Shown: positions 1 to 11,904, counted from the first letter of the stretch. The stretch: DNA of 64,000 nucleotides from Hemerocallis citrina (GCA_017893485.1 CM030366.1:50155065-50219064); one strand, 5' to 3'. A program made the numbers and translations. Notes: a model not told the origin generated them from the sequence alone.

Positions 1-339
1 GACTCTTAACTGTTTATTGAATCTTAATTACTGATAAAATTCTTATGGTGCATTTCATAATAATTTGGAGTTTTGGATGTTTTGGAAGTTCTGTCTTTGA
101 AATATGGACTGGTATCAAAGATTAAATATTTACCAACTGGTATTAAGGATTAAATTAAATGTTATTGGTTAACTAAAATGCTATCATTGGGTTTTCCAGT
201 TTTCATATTGTTTGATTACTTCATCGTTTGGTTAAATTGCATATTTTGCGTTTTATTTACTAGAATTCCTTTGTGCATGATCATTGACATTCTTTAGTTA
301 TGAATTTCATACCATTTTCTCCTTTTTCTATTTCTCCAG

Positions 340-677
340 ATGAGTATGTTATATGCAACGGGTGCAAAAGTCCAGATACTATTCTTTCCAAGGAGAATCG
401 GTTATTCTTCCTTCGGTGTGAGCAGGTAATTGCTTCCTGCTTAAGATGATTTTAACTTGGAGCTGATACTTTGTTGCTCTCAAAATACCTTATGCCACAA
501 GCACCTACTTTCCAAACAACACTTTTTGTTCACAACTATAATATCAAATGCAAGCACGATGTGTCTACTATTTTATTTGATTTCTCTTTTTCTTTTTCCT
601 TGCAGTGTGGTTCATCACGATCTGTTGCACAAATTAAGGCTGGATTTGTTGCTCGTGTTGGCCGTCGCAAGGCTTAA
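340..677 (+). CDS. Translation initiation factor eIF2 subunit beta, last two exons
   Basis: Two exons, 340-425 and 606-677, are joined by a GT-AG intron (426-605); 1-339 is the preceding intron, ending in a pyrimidine tract and AG. They encode the last ~52 residues, with a split Asp codon at the first junction, and stop at TAA 675-677. The protein is the C-terminal C4 zinc-ribbon of eIF2-beta: CNGC in the first exon and CEQC spanning the junction, with the family signature [18 protein letters not shown] and the basic end [11 protein letters not shown]. eIF2-beta is part of the cytosolic eIF2 complex that delivers Met-tRNAi to the 40S subunit; the zinc ribbon aids RNA and tRNA binding. Plant eIF2-beta is about 270 residues, so the bulk of the gene lies left of the window. 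No frameshift or lost cysteine is visible; it looks intact. Confidence 0.93.
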
Positions 678-1298
678 AAGCATCAGGCTGTCTTCTCCCT
701 TTTGTTGCAACATTTCCTGTGTTTGTTCTTTTGCTGTAACCAGCTACAACACTGAATTTGCCAGCAGTTGTCTTAAAGATGAGATATGTTCTCTATGATT
801 AGCCTACATTCTATTGTTCCAGTAACTGATTTCGATATTTACGTGTTATTAATCTTGACTATGGGAAGAACAGTTGATCGAAATGTTTCCTTCGTACTTG
901 ATTTTTTAGCGACAATTTATGGAATCGTTTAATTCTCAATTACTGATAGAAAAAGGGTAGTAGGACCAACCTCACCAGAATCCCACATGCAACTGGTGGG
1001 TTGGCTGCCTATTTTATCTGTTCGACTTTGAGACTGAGCTCCGCATCGAAGCAAATAATTTGAATGTTGATTGGTTCTAATATCCTTGTTTCTGAAAGTA
1101 TTCTAGGGAGTACAAATCTGCAGATAGTTTTCTATTGACATTAATTATCTCTTGAGAGTGGAAGAGTACTTTTAGTTAATGGCAAATTTAGTTTAGTTGT
1201 CGTGGGACACAGAAGAATGTTTTGTGGTAGCTCTTACTTATTGACTGAGATAGCAATTAAAATTTGAAAGTGTATCAAATTTCCTATATACACAATAA
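678..1298 (+). other. 3' UTR and downstream flank of eIF2-beta
   Basis: AT-rich sequence following the eIF2-beta stop codon. The first part should be the 3' UTR, but no single polyadenylation site can be chosen by eye. I see no other gene, RNA or repeat before the first M element begins at 1299. Confidence 0.5.
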
Positions 1299-1896
1299 GT
1301 GCATCCACAATGGTGTTTTTCATTTTTGAGCAAATGGCAGCTACAGTAATAGCAAATAGTTAAATTGTCTATAGTGGTTGTTTGCTATATTTTTGCTAAA
1401 ATTTGAATAGGACGAGACAACTTGTTTCATCGACTAATTTAATTTTTTAAAGATTTAATTAATTACTGATTAACTATTAAAATATATTAATTAAATAAAT
1501 TAAATATTAAACTATAACCTAAACCTAATTAATCACCCGCTAAACCTAATTAAAAGGACTAAACCTACCACTAATTTACTCCATATAATCTGGACGGGAC
1601 ATGTCCCGTTCCAAGCTTTTTAGCTTGAGACGAGACAACTTGTCTCCTCCGAGCTGATTTCTGTTTTTTTTTTCCCGACGAATCTGACCGTTCGATCAAT
1701 TTATAAATAAAAAAAAGTAAAAAAAAAAAAAAATTAGGACGAGACAACTTGTATCGTCTCTTATAATTTGAGAATGCCAAATTCATTTCTCATAAATGAG
1801 AACGCACCGTGGCTATTTTGCCATAAAATGGCAAATTAGCAAACGACTGCATTTTTCGAAAAATGGGAAATTGGCAAATATAGCAAACGAATGCTC
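1299..1896. mobile_element. M1: TAA-target-site MITE with internal palindromes
   Basis: Non-coding element bounded by direct TAA (1296-1298 and 1897-1899). The left end reads GTGCATCCACAATGG and the right end ends GAATGCTC, imperfect inverted repeats of the GAGCATCCAC type shared with five other copies here. The subterminal parts are rich in TTTGC/GCAAA. The interior holds four short palindromes near 1410-1432, 1592-1612, 1627-1651 and 1738-1760, each opening with a GACG-like motif and closing with a CGTC-like one, separated by A/T tracts. A 3-bp TWA duplication fits PIF/Harbinger (Tourist-like) MITEs; that assignment is inference. Confidence 0.75.
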
Positions 1897-2083
1897 TAAG
1901 GTAATACATAATTATCAAATTATCTTTATTATACATGGGTTGTGGTATGGGGGCAAAGTATATTACCAGTGAACATGAGGTTTAGGCTCAAAGTCAGTTT
2001 TGATTGTAATTGAACATGATGCATTTGAAACCTTATTTGTTACTAGATGTTGGAGGGTTCATGCTTACGTAAGTAATACCTAA

Positions 2084-2730
2084 GAGCATCCACAGTCTTT
2101 TGCTATTTTGTCATATTTTGGCAAAATCGTTACAGTCGCTTCTCAAATTTGAGTCGCTTCTCAAATTTGAGAAACGAAATGAAGATTTTCAAATTATAGG
2201 GGATGGAACATGTTGTTCTGTTTCTATTTTTTTAAAAAAATAGGATTGGACGAAACAAGTTGTTTCATTCGTTATTTTTTATTTTTATTTATTTTATTTT
2301 TTAATATTCAGACGGTACATGTTGTACAGTCTAACAAAAACAAAAACAAAAACAAAAACTGACAAAATGGCAAGACGAAACGTGTTGCCCCGTCTGATGC
2401 AAAAAATGCTTGGACAGGACAACATGTCCCGTCATACAATCCAGGGAAGGTTTTCCTTCTTTAAATCATAATCTACTGGTAATTAATCCCTAATTAGCCT
2501 AATTAATTACCCACTTATTAATTTAATAATCTAAATCTACTACTAATTACTGACTAACTTAATCTAATCTAGTATTAAAGATTTTTTTTTAAAAAAATTG
2601 AAGTGGAACGGAACATGTTGTCTCGTCCGCTTTTAAAAAGAAAGTCAAAATAATGCAAAAAACTGTTGCAACGAAATTCTCAAATTGTTATTTTTATTTG
2701 TCATTTTGCTATATTTTTTAGCAAATGGTT
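2084..2730. mobile_element. M2: TTA/TAA-target-site MITE with internal palindromes, right end decayed
   Basis: Begins GAGCATCCACAGTC right after TAA (2081-2083). The right end is degenerate: the usual TTTTTAGCAAATGG subterminal motif is seen at about 2712-2729, but the final GGATGCTC and target repeat are not. Six palindromes lie inside: 2201-2224, 2248-2270, 2311-2331, 2373-2396, 2412-2433 and 2605-2629. Most share the core ACATGTTGT or ACAAGTTGT. No coding capacity. Confidence 0.65.
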
Positions 2731-2939
2731 CCTATATCAAGGATGTGTATAAGTTGTACTTTACAATCTAGTGTGGCAATAATTTGTACAGTAAAAGTGC
2801 GTGGTAGGAATGTCTATGAACAAAAAGATTGATTGAGATTGTATCTCGCTAGATTATAAAAATAAATTTTGTATTCAAAGGCTATCCACTTATTATTAAT
2901 CTTGCTATTAACAAATTTTTTCTTGGCATTTGTTTCTAA

Positions 2940-3399
2940 GAGCATCCCCATGCAGTTTGCTAAATTTTTATTTCATCCATATTATAGCAATTTTGACTCT
3001 GCAGTCGTTTGCCATTTATTCGTATTTTGACAAAATCGCTACAGTTAATGCTATATTTGAGAACAGATATGAGAATATGTATATTATAGCGGACGGATCT
3101 TCAAGATCCGTCCCAAATTTTTTTTTTTTATATATCGGACGAATCTAGAAGCTCTGTCCCAACAATTTTTTTTTTATTTTTATTTTTATTTATTTATTTA
3201 TTTATTTTCACTACTTTACCTTGGACGGATCTCGAAGATCCGTCCCAAGTTTTTTTTCTCACGGGACGTAACTTAGAGTGCCGTCCGATCAAATTTATTT
3301 TTGGTGCTATATTATTGCATTTCACCATTACAAATGTCTAATTACTATATGTATAATATACATTTTGTAACTTTTTAGCAATTACGACTGTGGATGCTC
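2940..3399. mobile_element. M3: TTA/TAA-target-site MITE with GATCTTCAAGATC-type palindromes
   Basis: Starts GAGCATCCCCATGC after TAA (2937-2939) and ends CTGTGGATGCTC at 3399; the right target repeat is altered (ATA). Four palindromes: 3091-3113 and 3223-3245 (near-identical, GGACGGATCT paired with AGATCCGTCC), plus decayed versions at 3136-3159 and 3263-3287. The palindrome core differs from those of M1 and M2 while the outer GGACG/CGTCC is kept. Non-coding. Confidence 0.75.
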
Positions 3400-3541
3400 A
3401 TAGGGGATATTGATTGCATCAAATAAATAGTTAAAAATAGTCTCTGCATTAAAAACCGAGCTAACAGCAATGATTAAAGCTAAGTAGTTGGCTAGATGTA
3501 ATGAACCCATATATTTGCACTCCTAATCATCAATATTAAAA

Positions 3542-3714
3542 GAGTAATGCTACATCCACTACCAATTTCATTACATTTCTCTTCACTATCTTAGGTGGCA
3601 CACTCCAATAGGTAGGGAAAGATAGAGTAGGTGGGGGAACTCTCCAATAGGAGTATGCCACCTAAGATAGTGAAGAGAATTGTAGTGAAATTGGTAGTGG
3701 CTGAAGCATTACTC
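3542..3714. mobile_element. MB1: 173-bp near-palindromic MITE
   Basis: Begins GAGTAATGCTACATCCACTA and ends with the inverted copy TAGTGGCTGAAGCATTACTC. Nearly the whole length folds on itself (CCACTACCAATTTCA, TCACTATCTTAGGTGGCA and their complements). Two relatives lie at 23337-24379, where a 9-bp target duplication is visible, suggesting a Mutator-type MITE. No clear duplication flanks this copy. Confidence 0.7.
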
Positions 3715-4112
3715 TAGCGGTTCCACTGAAGTGTGTGACAGTTTCTTAAAAAATTTAAAAAATAAAATAAAGAAAGGGAAATGAAGAAGTGACAGTAATA
3801 AAATACAAAATCCGTTTGTTTATTTGTTTTTTTTTTCAACTCATTAGAGCATCCACAATTATCATTGCTATTTCTTTGCAAAATGACAAAATAAGAAATG
3901 ATAAAATAGATATTTTTTTATTGAATGTTTGTCAAAATTTAAGAATTTTTTTTTAAAAGTATTAAAATGGTATTAGTTTTAAATAGTAATTAGTGATTTA
4001 ATTAGTTATTAAATTAATACTAAAACATAATTAAATTAGTTTAAACCAAGTTAAAAACACACTAATACAATGATTTGGCCGGTCAACATGATCTAGTGAT
4101 TCTGATAGGAAA

Positions 4113-4496
4113 ACGTTTAACGAGGTCATCACAGACCTGGAACTGGTTGACATTCCCATCACTAATATGCTTTTCACTTGGTCAAACATGCAAGCGGCGC
4201 CCATCTTAGCAAAGCTTGATAGGATCTTGGTCTCCGCAAACTGGGAGGCCAAATTTCCTTTGACATGGGCCAAGTCCCTCCCTAAACCAACCTCGGATCA
4301 TGTCCCTATTATCCTCTCCTCCGGAGAAGTGCATCCCAGAAAATTTCCCAAGTTCAGATTTGAGAAAGCATGGTTGGAAATCCAAGGCTTCCATCACATG
4401 GTAAATGAGAACTGGTCCCGCTCGACTAGAGGGACTGAAGCAACCGCAATCTGTTGCGAAAAAATTAGAAGACTGCGGGCCAAACTCAGGAAATAG
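4113..4496 (+). pseudogene. LINE ORF2: C-terminal part of the AP-type endonuclease
   Basis: Matches the end of the L1 endonuclease/exonuclease/phosphatase fold that nicks target DNA. It shows the conserved FTWSN region followed by LDRILVSANWE and the catalytic SDHVPI motif with His. The stretch after it (FRFEKAWLE) is the usual linker in plant LINE ORF2. Catalytic residues of the N-terminal half lie in the missing 5' part. The frame ends at TAG 4494-4496; coding similarity then continues in the same frame, so this is a nonsense mutation rather than a natural end. Confidence 0.8.
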
Positions 4497-6960
4497 AACC
4501 GGATCAGATTTGCACTGATCTGGAGAGCAAGAGATTACCTCCTTGAAGGTATTGAGGAGCTGGAAAAGACGAAGGAAACTAGGATACTAGTACAGGAGGA
4601 GCGGAATAGGTTGATTCAGCTGCGAGAAGACATTCACCAACTTTATAGACTTGAAGAAGTCAAATGGCAACAACGATCAAGAATTTCGTGGCTCAAGGAA
4701 AGAGACGCGAATACAACATTCTTCCATCGTGTTGCCAGTGCCCGTCGTACATCTAACCTCATCCATTCGGTCCACTCGGAGTCTGGAGAGATACAGGGGG
4801 ACGAAGATATCAGCGTAGCATTCCAATCCCACTTTAAACGTCTCTTTGGACAGAAGGCAGATTTGAGAGTCCATCTTCACCACGAATTCTGGCAAGATTT
4901 CGCGAACAAATCTGACCCCATGCTTCGATCCCTTGAAGATCCTTATAGGGAAAAGAAAATTCGGGAGGCAGTACAGCAACTAGGAAAGGACAAAGCCCCA
5001 GGTCCAGATGGGTTCCCAGTCCTATTCTACCAGGTGTTCTGGGAGGAAATCAAGGACGATCTACTTAAGTTGTTCGTTGATCTCTATGAACATAAACTTA
5101 AATTTGGTAGAATTAATTTTGCCGAAGTAGTTTTGATTCCTAAGAAAGAAGACTATCTGCAGGTGAGAGATTTCCGCCATATTAGTCTCCTTAACTGCTC
5201 AGTTAAGATTATCACCAAGACCCTAGCTAATAGGTTGGGAAAAGTGATGAACGAAATCATTAGTAACGAGCAAATGAGGTTCATTAAGGGACGGTGTATA
5301 CAGGACAGTATGGCCACGACTGAAGAAACTATCCATCACTGCCACACGTCAAATGCTAAGAGCTATCTCTTTAAATTGGACTTTGAGAAAGCTTATGCCT
5401 CGGTTGAATGGGAATGTCTCCTTGAAGCGCTGGCTGAAAGATGATTTGGGGCTAGATGGATCAGATAGATTCATACATGTCTCACCACCAGCAGAACTGC
5501 TATTTTAGTGAATGGGGTCTCGAGTCATCCTTTTCATACAAACGGGACCTTAGACAAGGAGATCATCTCTCCCCACTTCTCTTCACCAAAGTGGCAGACG
5601 TGTTGCGGTCCATGATGGCTAACTGCAGTAGGGCTGACTGGATCTCACCGGTGGCCAGTGGAGAAAATCACCAGGGTTGCTCTATCCTCCAATATGCAGA
5701 CGATACTTTACTATTTGGAAATGGCAATCTCGGGAAAACTACCTCTTTTAAAGGAATCCTTTATAGTTTTGGAGCTTGGTTTAGACTCAGGGTCAACATC
5801 CACAAAAGTGCTCTTATCCCCATTGCCCTAACTACAGAGGAGGCACAAGAGCATGTCACGATTCTCAACTGCTCCATCGAGAGTTTTCCCATTAAATATC
5901 TGGGGTTACCGCTGAAACCGGGGAAACTGAAGAAGGCGGATTGTTTACCAATCATTGACCGTGTGGAAAACCGTCTTACTGGATGGAAAGGCAAAGCTTT
6001 ATCCTTGGGAGGCAGAGTCACGCTTATCAATGCTGTTCTCTCTAATCTTCCTACTTATTATTTGTTCTTTTTCGAAATATCACGTCGGGTTATTCAGAGA
6101 ATTGATCAAACTCGAAAACGGTTTCTATGGAAGGGGGCAGATCTTCATAAAGGCGGATATCACCTCATCAAATGGGAAAAGGCCTGCATGAAAAAGATAC
6201 ACTGGGGTCTAGGTATTATTGATCTGCGAGATATGAATCTGGCTCTCTTGGGAAAATGGTGGTGGAAAATTTTCCATCCTAATGGAGAAGGATGGCAGGA
6301 TTTCGTTCAGACATATCTGCATGGGAATGGGACGAGAAATCTGGGTTTCAGGGTAAGCCCACACGTCTCCTGGTTTTGGAGAGGTATCGCTAAGGCCTAC
6401 GATCCCTTCATAAGCTGTGTGACGTCTTCTATTGGGAATGACAGACTTACCAAATTCTTGTGGGATAAGTGGTGTGGTGATCACACACTTAGAGCCATGT
6501 TTCCTGATTTGTATGGCCAAGCATCCCAACTGCACTGCATGGTGACCGCAGCACAGAGAAGAAGTTCTTGGAAACCGGCCTTTAAACATCCTCTTGACCT
6601 GGGCTCCCAACATAGGCTCATGGAACTTCAAACCTATATTACCAGTGCCAGAGTTATATGCTCACAAGGTCCCGATAGGAATTCTTGGTACCGGAAAAGA
6701 ATGACACATTCACGGTTTGCTCCCTTTATAACCGCATTCACTTTAGGGGATGTAGCCCGAGTTGGTCGGGTGTGGTTTGGAAGACGAAAACCTCGCTGAA
6801 AGTTACTTTTGCTCTGGTTGGTCCTGAATGACGCAATATTAACTAGAGAGAACCTTTCGAAATGACAACCGAATTTGGACTCTACATGTGGGTTCTGCAA
6901 CGCTGTCCCTAAAACTAGAGACCATTTTTTTCTGGGATGTCCCAGGAGCAAAGCAGTCCT
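4497..6960 (+). pseudogene. LINE ORF2: reverse transcriptase and zinc-binding C-terminus
   Basis: The RT domain starts after a linker (ERDANTTFFH at about 4700); KDKAPGPDGFP lies near 4990 and the catalytic YADD at 5693-5704. The frame is broken at about 5442-5456: a TGA interrupts one frame and the rest reads in another. After the RT, the plant-LINE region continues (KYLGLPL, WKGKALSLGGR, TLINAVLSNLPTYY). It ends in a zf-RVT-type domain carrying CGFC and a later His/Cys near 6890-6950, itself interrupted by further stops near 6799 and 6870. The enzyme would perform target-primed reverse transcription; this copy cannot make it whole. Confidence 0.85.
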
Positions 6961-7717
6961 GGTGGAGGTACTTAGCGCCCTGGGGACGAATGAGTACCCT
7001 AGTAAGTATGAGAATCTTTAGGTAGGACCAAAGTTCACTAATGAGAGACGAACGATGAGAGAAGCTTGGTCTTTCGCTATCGCCGCTGCGATGTGAGATC
7101 TTTGGCTAGACAGAAATAATTATTACTTCCATGGGACTTGTAATAGTATTTCTAGTAACCTAACTCACATTATGCATCTTATTTTCTTTTGGACAAATAT
7201 TTCCACAACAGGTCCTAGGGGGAGGATCGCGAACGTCTTCCAGGTAGAGGAGTACGATGATAATAAAGTCGAGATTGGGTCGACGCTAGACTGAGGGGCG
7301 TGTCCTGGCTGTCAGATATTTACTGTTATGTCAGGATTATGATCCCCACCATCCTTGGATTTTGTTGGAGGGAGTAGATGTTTTGATGTACTTTGTTTGT
7401 CCTTTGTTATGTACTTTGTTTTGATGTACTTTTGCTTGAATGCATGAATGTTTTGTACCACATAGGCATGTATAGTTGGTACCATGTATGTTTTTGCACC
7501 CCCCATGTTTGGGGTGAATTTATGTACTTTTCTTGTATTGTAGGTTCTTGTACTTGGTTCAGTACTCTGAGTTTGTTTTATTAACTCCTTATTAATGAAA
7601 CAGGGAGGCCATACTCCACCTTTTTCTTAAGAAAAAAAAAAGCATGTGTAACGGGACATGTTGTTCCGTTTGAGAACTTTTAGTCGATCCCTTTAAAAAA
7701 AATTCCTTTGATGGTAC

Positions 7718-9273
7718 TGTTAGTGTAGGTGCCCTAGAGACAATACATTAGAGTTTTAGAAACGCTATTATGTCATTATGTTTTAGTGATTATTAAAATA
7801 TAAGTTTATTATGTCTTTATTTACTGCGTTATAAATGTTAGCATAATAAATGTCCTTAGAATATGATACAAATTATATAGATTCAAATATGAGATTTGAA
7901 CATGAGATTATATATGTTAAGAGTATCATATTCTTAAATGTCCCTAGTCGAGTATTATTATTATAAGGACAATAATAATACATCGAGACTAGTATGTTGA
8001 TTGACTGATGACCATATCTCATTGGTCATTAGTATAGAGATGCTAAAGTCAATGCATAGGTACATGTAAGAGTACAGTGTACTGGACTGACCCACCGTGA
8101 GATTCTACATGGAAGATTATAAATAGTGTCATAAGAAATCTCGCAGTGATAATGGTGTAATGATCCTTAGACCTGAAATCATTATAGTTCTACATGAGAA
8201 TTAATATACTTTGATTTCATCAAAAGTTATCTTTAACCGGGTAATGATAAAGATGGTTGTTGGGTATATTATGAATCATGTGAGAGATATGAATGATCTA
8301 GATGGGATTTAACCCTCCTATTTATAGGAGTGATATTATTGGCCTCTTGTTTGAGTGAGACTATGAAATGCATGGCCATGCTCAAATATTGATTTGTTTG
8401 AATAGTCTACTCATCGATCAAGAAAATAAAGATTAAATTATGAAGAGGATGACACAAACCATGCCTCAAGTTTAATCTATAATATCAAGGTTAAAAGGAT
8501 TATATTACATGGAACATTAGTCACGAAAGGTTTAATCGAATCACCGATTTATTATTATTACTTGGGTAGCAATGATGTATTACTAGATGCCGCTCATTGT
8601 TTATAATTTTATTGAATAATAAACTTATTGCCAACGTAATAATGACCTACAGGGTCACACACAAGAACGCTTGAAGGAGATTTAATTTAAATTATGAATT
8701 TAAATTAAATAGTAATTCGATTTTATTTATAATATTAATTAAGTGAGACTTAATTAATTAATTAAATAGAATTTCAAATTTACTAATTATTAGAATTAGA
8801 ATTATATTAGAATATTAATTAAGTTTGACTTAATTAATTATTTAATTAAGAATTCTAATTTTAATAAAAGCCCAATGGGATTGGGCTTTAGAAAACAGAT
8901 TTTTCTCTCTATATAAACATCTTAAACTCTCAAAATTAGGGTCACAGGTTCAAGAAAAAAAACCCTAGCCGTTTGAGAGATGAAGATGGAGATAGAGAGA
9001 AGTTGGTTTTCGGATGCTAGTACATCGCTCCTTCAAAGATCAAGCGTTCGTGTGGATACCGGTAGAGCGTAGATTGCGAGAGCGGGATGCGTGGTGATTC
9101 AAGAAGCTTGGACCTCTTTGATTCTCCCTTATTAAATTGTTAAAGCTTCTTAAGGTATTTATTCTTAATCTCCGAATTAAATCTTGTGTTTTCGCATGGA
9201 TCCTGTGGAGGGTTTCGAATTTTATTTATTTTTCAGGCTTATTCCGCTGCGTTTATGTGCAAGAAACCCTTCA
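7718..9273 (+). mobile_element. Solo LTR, 1556 bp, with perfect 5-bp target duplication
   Basis: Starts TGTTAGTGTAGGTGCCCTAG and ends AAGAAACCCTTCA, flanked by GGTAC on both sides (7713-7717, 9274-9278). No internal region or second LTR exists, so it is a solo LTR left by recombination between the two LTRs of an element. A TATATAAA at 8910-8917 precedes a plausible leader, and the 3' part (TTATTCCGCTGCG) resembles the ends of plant copia-type LTRs; orientation is inferred from this. The family assignment is tentative. Confidence 0.85.
8910..8917 (+). promoter_or_regulatory. TATA box of the solo LTR
   Basis: TATATAAA preceded by a TC-rich stretch, about 360 bp before the LTR 3' end. Its position agrees with an LTR promoter. 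Inference from sequence only. Confidence 0.45.
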
Positions 9274-9572
9274 GGTACAACATGTACTGTCCCTTCGATT
9301 AAAAAAAATTCTGAAAAATCCTTGGACGATACAACTTGTATCATTCGCTTGAAATTATATATATATATATATATATATGGACGGAACAACATGTTATGTC
9401 TCCTATATTTTGAGAACCGCCAAATTAATTCTCAAATTTGAGAGATTACTGTTCCTACTTTCTCAAAAAATGAAAATTTGAGAAATCGTTGTAGCTGTGC
9501 TTTTGCTAAAATATGGCAAAAGTGATAATTAGTGAACCTACTGTGGATGCTCTTAGTCCTTAGGATAATTAA

Positions 9573-9712
9573 TTAATTGAAAAAAAGGTGCTGTTGTTGG
9601 CCAACTCTCTTGAAGCGTTCTCTGTTTTGTTGCTGCATTGTGTCCAAATATTCATCCATTTTCAGGTGCCTCCACTTTGGGTCCCTTTCTAGGTTCCTTG
9701 AAAGAAGAGGAT
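9573..9712 (-). other. Possible host exon fragment between M4 and the MULE
   Basis: On the minus strand a short open stretch reads DPKWRHLKMDEYLDTMQQQ with balanced residue use, unlike the repeats around it. It is cut by the MULE target site at 9713. I do not recognise the protein; it could be the tail of a broken gene or chance. Confidence 0.2.
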
Positions 9713-10558
9713 AGGAGACCTGAATTTTTTCCCAAACTGTCCCACTTTTTGAAAGTTTTTCCCAAACTGTCCTACTTTTTAAAAAAATTTCCAAAACGCC
9801 TTACTCGCTTTTCGAAAAAGCGAGTTTGGGTAAAACCTCATCGCTTTTTTAGATTGCGAGTGTGAGGCTTTGGCTTGGGATAGCCTACACTCTCTTTTTG
9901 AAAAAGCGATGGGGTTTGACCCACACTCGCTTTTTCAGATCTCACTTTCTCTTTACTCACTATCTTCCTCCTCTTCTACGAAACCCTATCCCATCCTAGA
10001 TTTGCTCTAATTTCGGCCATTAACCCACCAAAATACGTCGATTCACTCATAAAATCCTCGCATTTCTCATCTTCTTTCGATTTTCCACTTCTCTCATCCT
10101 CATTTAACCCCAAAAACCCTAAACCCCAATATCCAAGATTGTGTTGATTTTCAAATTTGGGGGTAAAGCTTGCGGTTGAAGGAGGTGGAGTGCTTCGAAT
10201 TTGGGGGTAAAGCTTGCGGTATATTTATCAAACTATTCCTTTTTTAATGTTGTGTTAATCACCCAAACTTGTTGATTTTCTTTAATAAACAACTAGCAAA
10301 AATTTTGTAGGTATGTAGTTTGGAGTATATATTTTGATACAGAATATAGTTTGGAGTATATATTTTGATACGGAAAATAGGAACTGAGTTTCAAAAAAAA
10401 CAACTGTAGGTTATATATGTAGATAGGTTATATATGTAGATTTGCTCTAATAGAAAATTAGATATATGTAGATATATATAGGTTATATATTTTGGTATAA
10501 TTAATAACGATTGTTTTTAGTTGTAGTATACTCTCTTTTATTATAATTGGCACGCACG

Positions 10559-10881
10559 ATGGGGAATGTGGAGGAAGGATCGAGTAGTAGACCTCCTCGC
10601 GGCGATGGACCACGTACTTCTTTTGGCCCACCTCCTCACGGTGGATGTGGTGGTCGTCGTGGTGGTACCGAGCGTACTAATGTAAGTAAATAATTATTTA
10701 TATTCGACTAGTTTGATTATCATACAATAAAATGTAATGTCAGTCTTTTAATATAAATGTTATTGTTGTATAGGTCCCAACTAATCCAAATAAGGTGGGT
10801 CCTTCTTCTTCAGCCCCTTCATCATCTTATATTCCTCCCGGAGGTCCAGGTCCCCTCGACCCTACACTCCTTACTCTATAG
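10559..10881 (+). pseudogene. Small two-exon frame inside the MULE, unknown function
   Basis: The exon 10559-10681 starts with ATG and encodes a Gly/Pro/Arg-rich 41-residue stretch (MGNVEEGSSSRPPRGDGPR). A GTAAGT donor follows, then an AG acceptor at 10772-10773, and a Ser/Pro-rich exon ends at TAG 10879-10881. Coding-like sequence continues in shifted frames to about 11040, so the present stop is probably secondary. The low-complexity N-terminus resembles those of plant transposon proteins, but no domain can be named. Confidence 0.4.
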
Positions 10882-11042
10882 TCGCATCACCGTTCGAAGG
10901 ATGTGTGGGAAGGTGAATCCAAAGAATGTACATTTAGGGGGGGTCATCCACTGCCTATACACCTACGGATTCACGAGATCCTACGGGACTGGATTATATG
11001 GTACTGCACTAATGAGCTCCACCAAATGTGATCGGCCTCTTC

Positions 11043-11904
11043 TTACCGCACTGCTTGAGATGAACAATTGTCTACACTGGATGAACCAGACGACTCTTGT
11101 GGAACTTGATGTACTCTAGCATATTGTGTCATCTCCTCGGTAACATGAGCGTTAACATTGGCATAGCTATCAGTAGCTCTCACTTTATTAGAATTGTTGT
11201 TCGTAGGATTTACATTTGCTACATCATCATCTTCGTCCCCTACATCATTTTCTACACTCTCATCAACTTCATCGTCTGTTTCTTCCTCTTCTTCATCATC
11301 GTCTAATAAGTCAATGTTAATGGTAGCATTTTGAAATAATTCAAATAAAGTTTCAATTGGAACATAGTCATGAACCGGACTAGGTTGACATGGTAACTCA
11401 ACTTCTGTAAAATCCGGGTTTGTTGTATTTGTGAATGTGTCTTCTTGTGGGGACAGTAGGATTGCTTGTGAAGTTTGAACGTGATTAGACCTCATCTGCT
11501 GTGTCGGTACTACCCGTACGAAGCTTGAGCTAGGAATATCATGTGACTGGGCATTCAAAATTTGGATTTGCTGAATATATAACTCTAATGCAGACCAAGT
11601 ACAATTGAGATCATGTGTCCTAGCAATCATTGACTTCATAGCATTATCAGTAAAAACAGGCAGTCATAAAATACTGACCATCGCCTTTTCCTGCTGCGTA
11701 TCGAGCTAAATTTTTACATTCGATTGATTCCTATCCCAATTAGAAATTAGTAACTTCATAAATTTTCTCAACTAATTCTACCAATGTAATGGTACGAGGT
11801 GCCCAAACTATTTCAGGATCCACCGCACTATAACAACAACCAATCTTTGGATCACGAATTATTTCACCACCAAAGTATAACCAAATAGGAATATCATAAT
11901 CCAT
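11043..11904 (-). pseudogene. MULE protein N-terminal remnant, frameshifted
   Basis: The likely start is ATG at 11904 (complement), giving MDYDIPIWLYFGGEI and continuing to a stop near 11745. Similarity resumes in other frames (NWDRNQSNVK, AAGKGDGQYF) and then an uninterrupted 198-residue stretch runs to 11043, including an acidic tract (DDDEEEEETDDEVDE). The layout matches the N-terminal non-catalytic part of MULE-encoded proteins, with at least two frameshifts. The catalytic core is deleted, so mobility would need transposase in trans. Confidence 0.5.

Larger units (their letters stand above)
4075..7634 (+). mobile_element. L1-type LINE retrotransposon, 5'-truncated and inactive
   Basis: A non-LTR element lacking its 5' part (ORF1 and the N-terminal half of the endonuclease). 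It holds the endonuclease C-terminus, reverse transcriptase and a zinc-binding C-terminal domain, then a non-coding 3' UTR and an A-rich tail (7630-7641). The tail block just before the poly(A) (TTATTAATGAAACAGGGAGG) recurs on the opposite strand near 21660-21700, so at least two copies of this LINE family are in the window. The left junction in M4 is approximate and I could not identify a target-site duplication. In-frame stops and frameshifts make it non-functional. Confidence 0.85.
3847..9552. mobile_element. M4: TTA-target-site MITE split by a LINE and a solo LTR
   Basis: The outer ends are GAGCATCCACAATT (3847) and CTGTGGATGCTC (ending 9552), flanked by perfect TTA repeats (3844-3846, 9553-9555). 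The element itself is 3847-~4075, ~7640-7717 and 9274-9552; the rest is a LINE (~4075-7634) and a solo LTR (7718-9273). Palindromes survive at 7650-7671, 9323-9346 and 9379-9403, and the LTR sits inside a fourth (GGTAC, then ACATGTAC on the far side). A TA microsatellite is at 9357-9378. Confidence 0.75.

Noticed and set aside
457..798. 113-residue plus-strand frame over the eIF2-beta intron and last exon
   Set aside because: Reads the last exon in the wrong frame and runs through the intron; the true frame is fixed by the zinc-ribbon signature.
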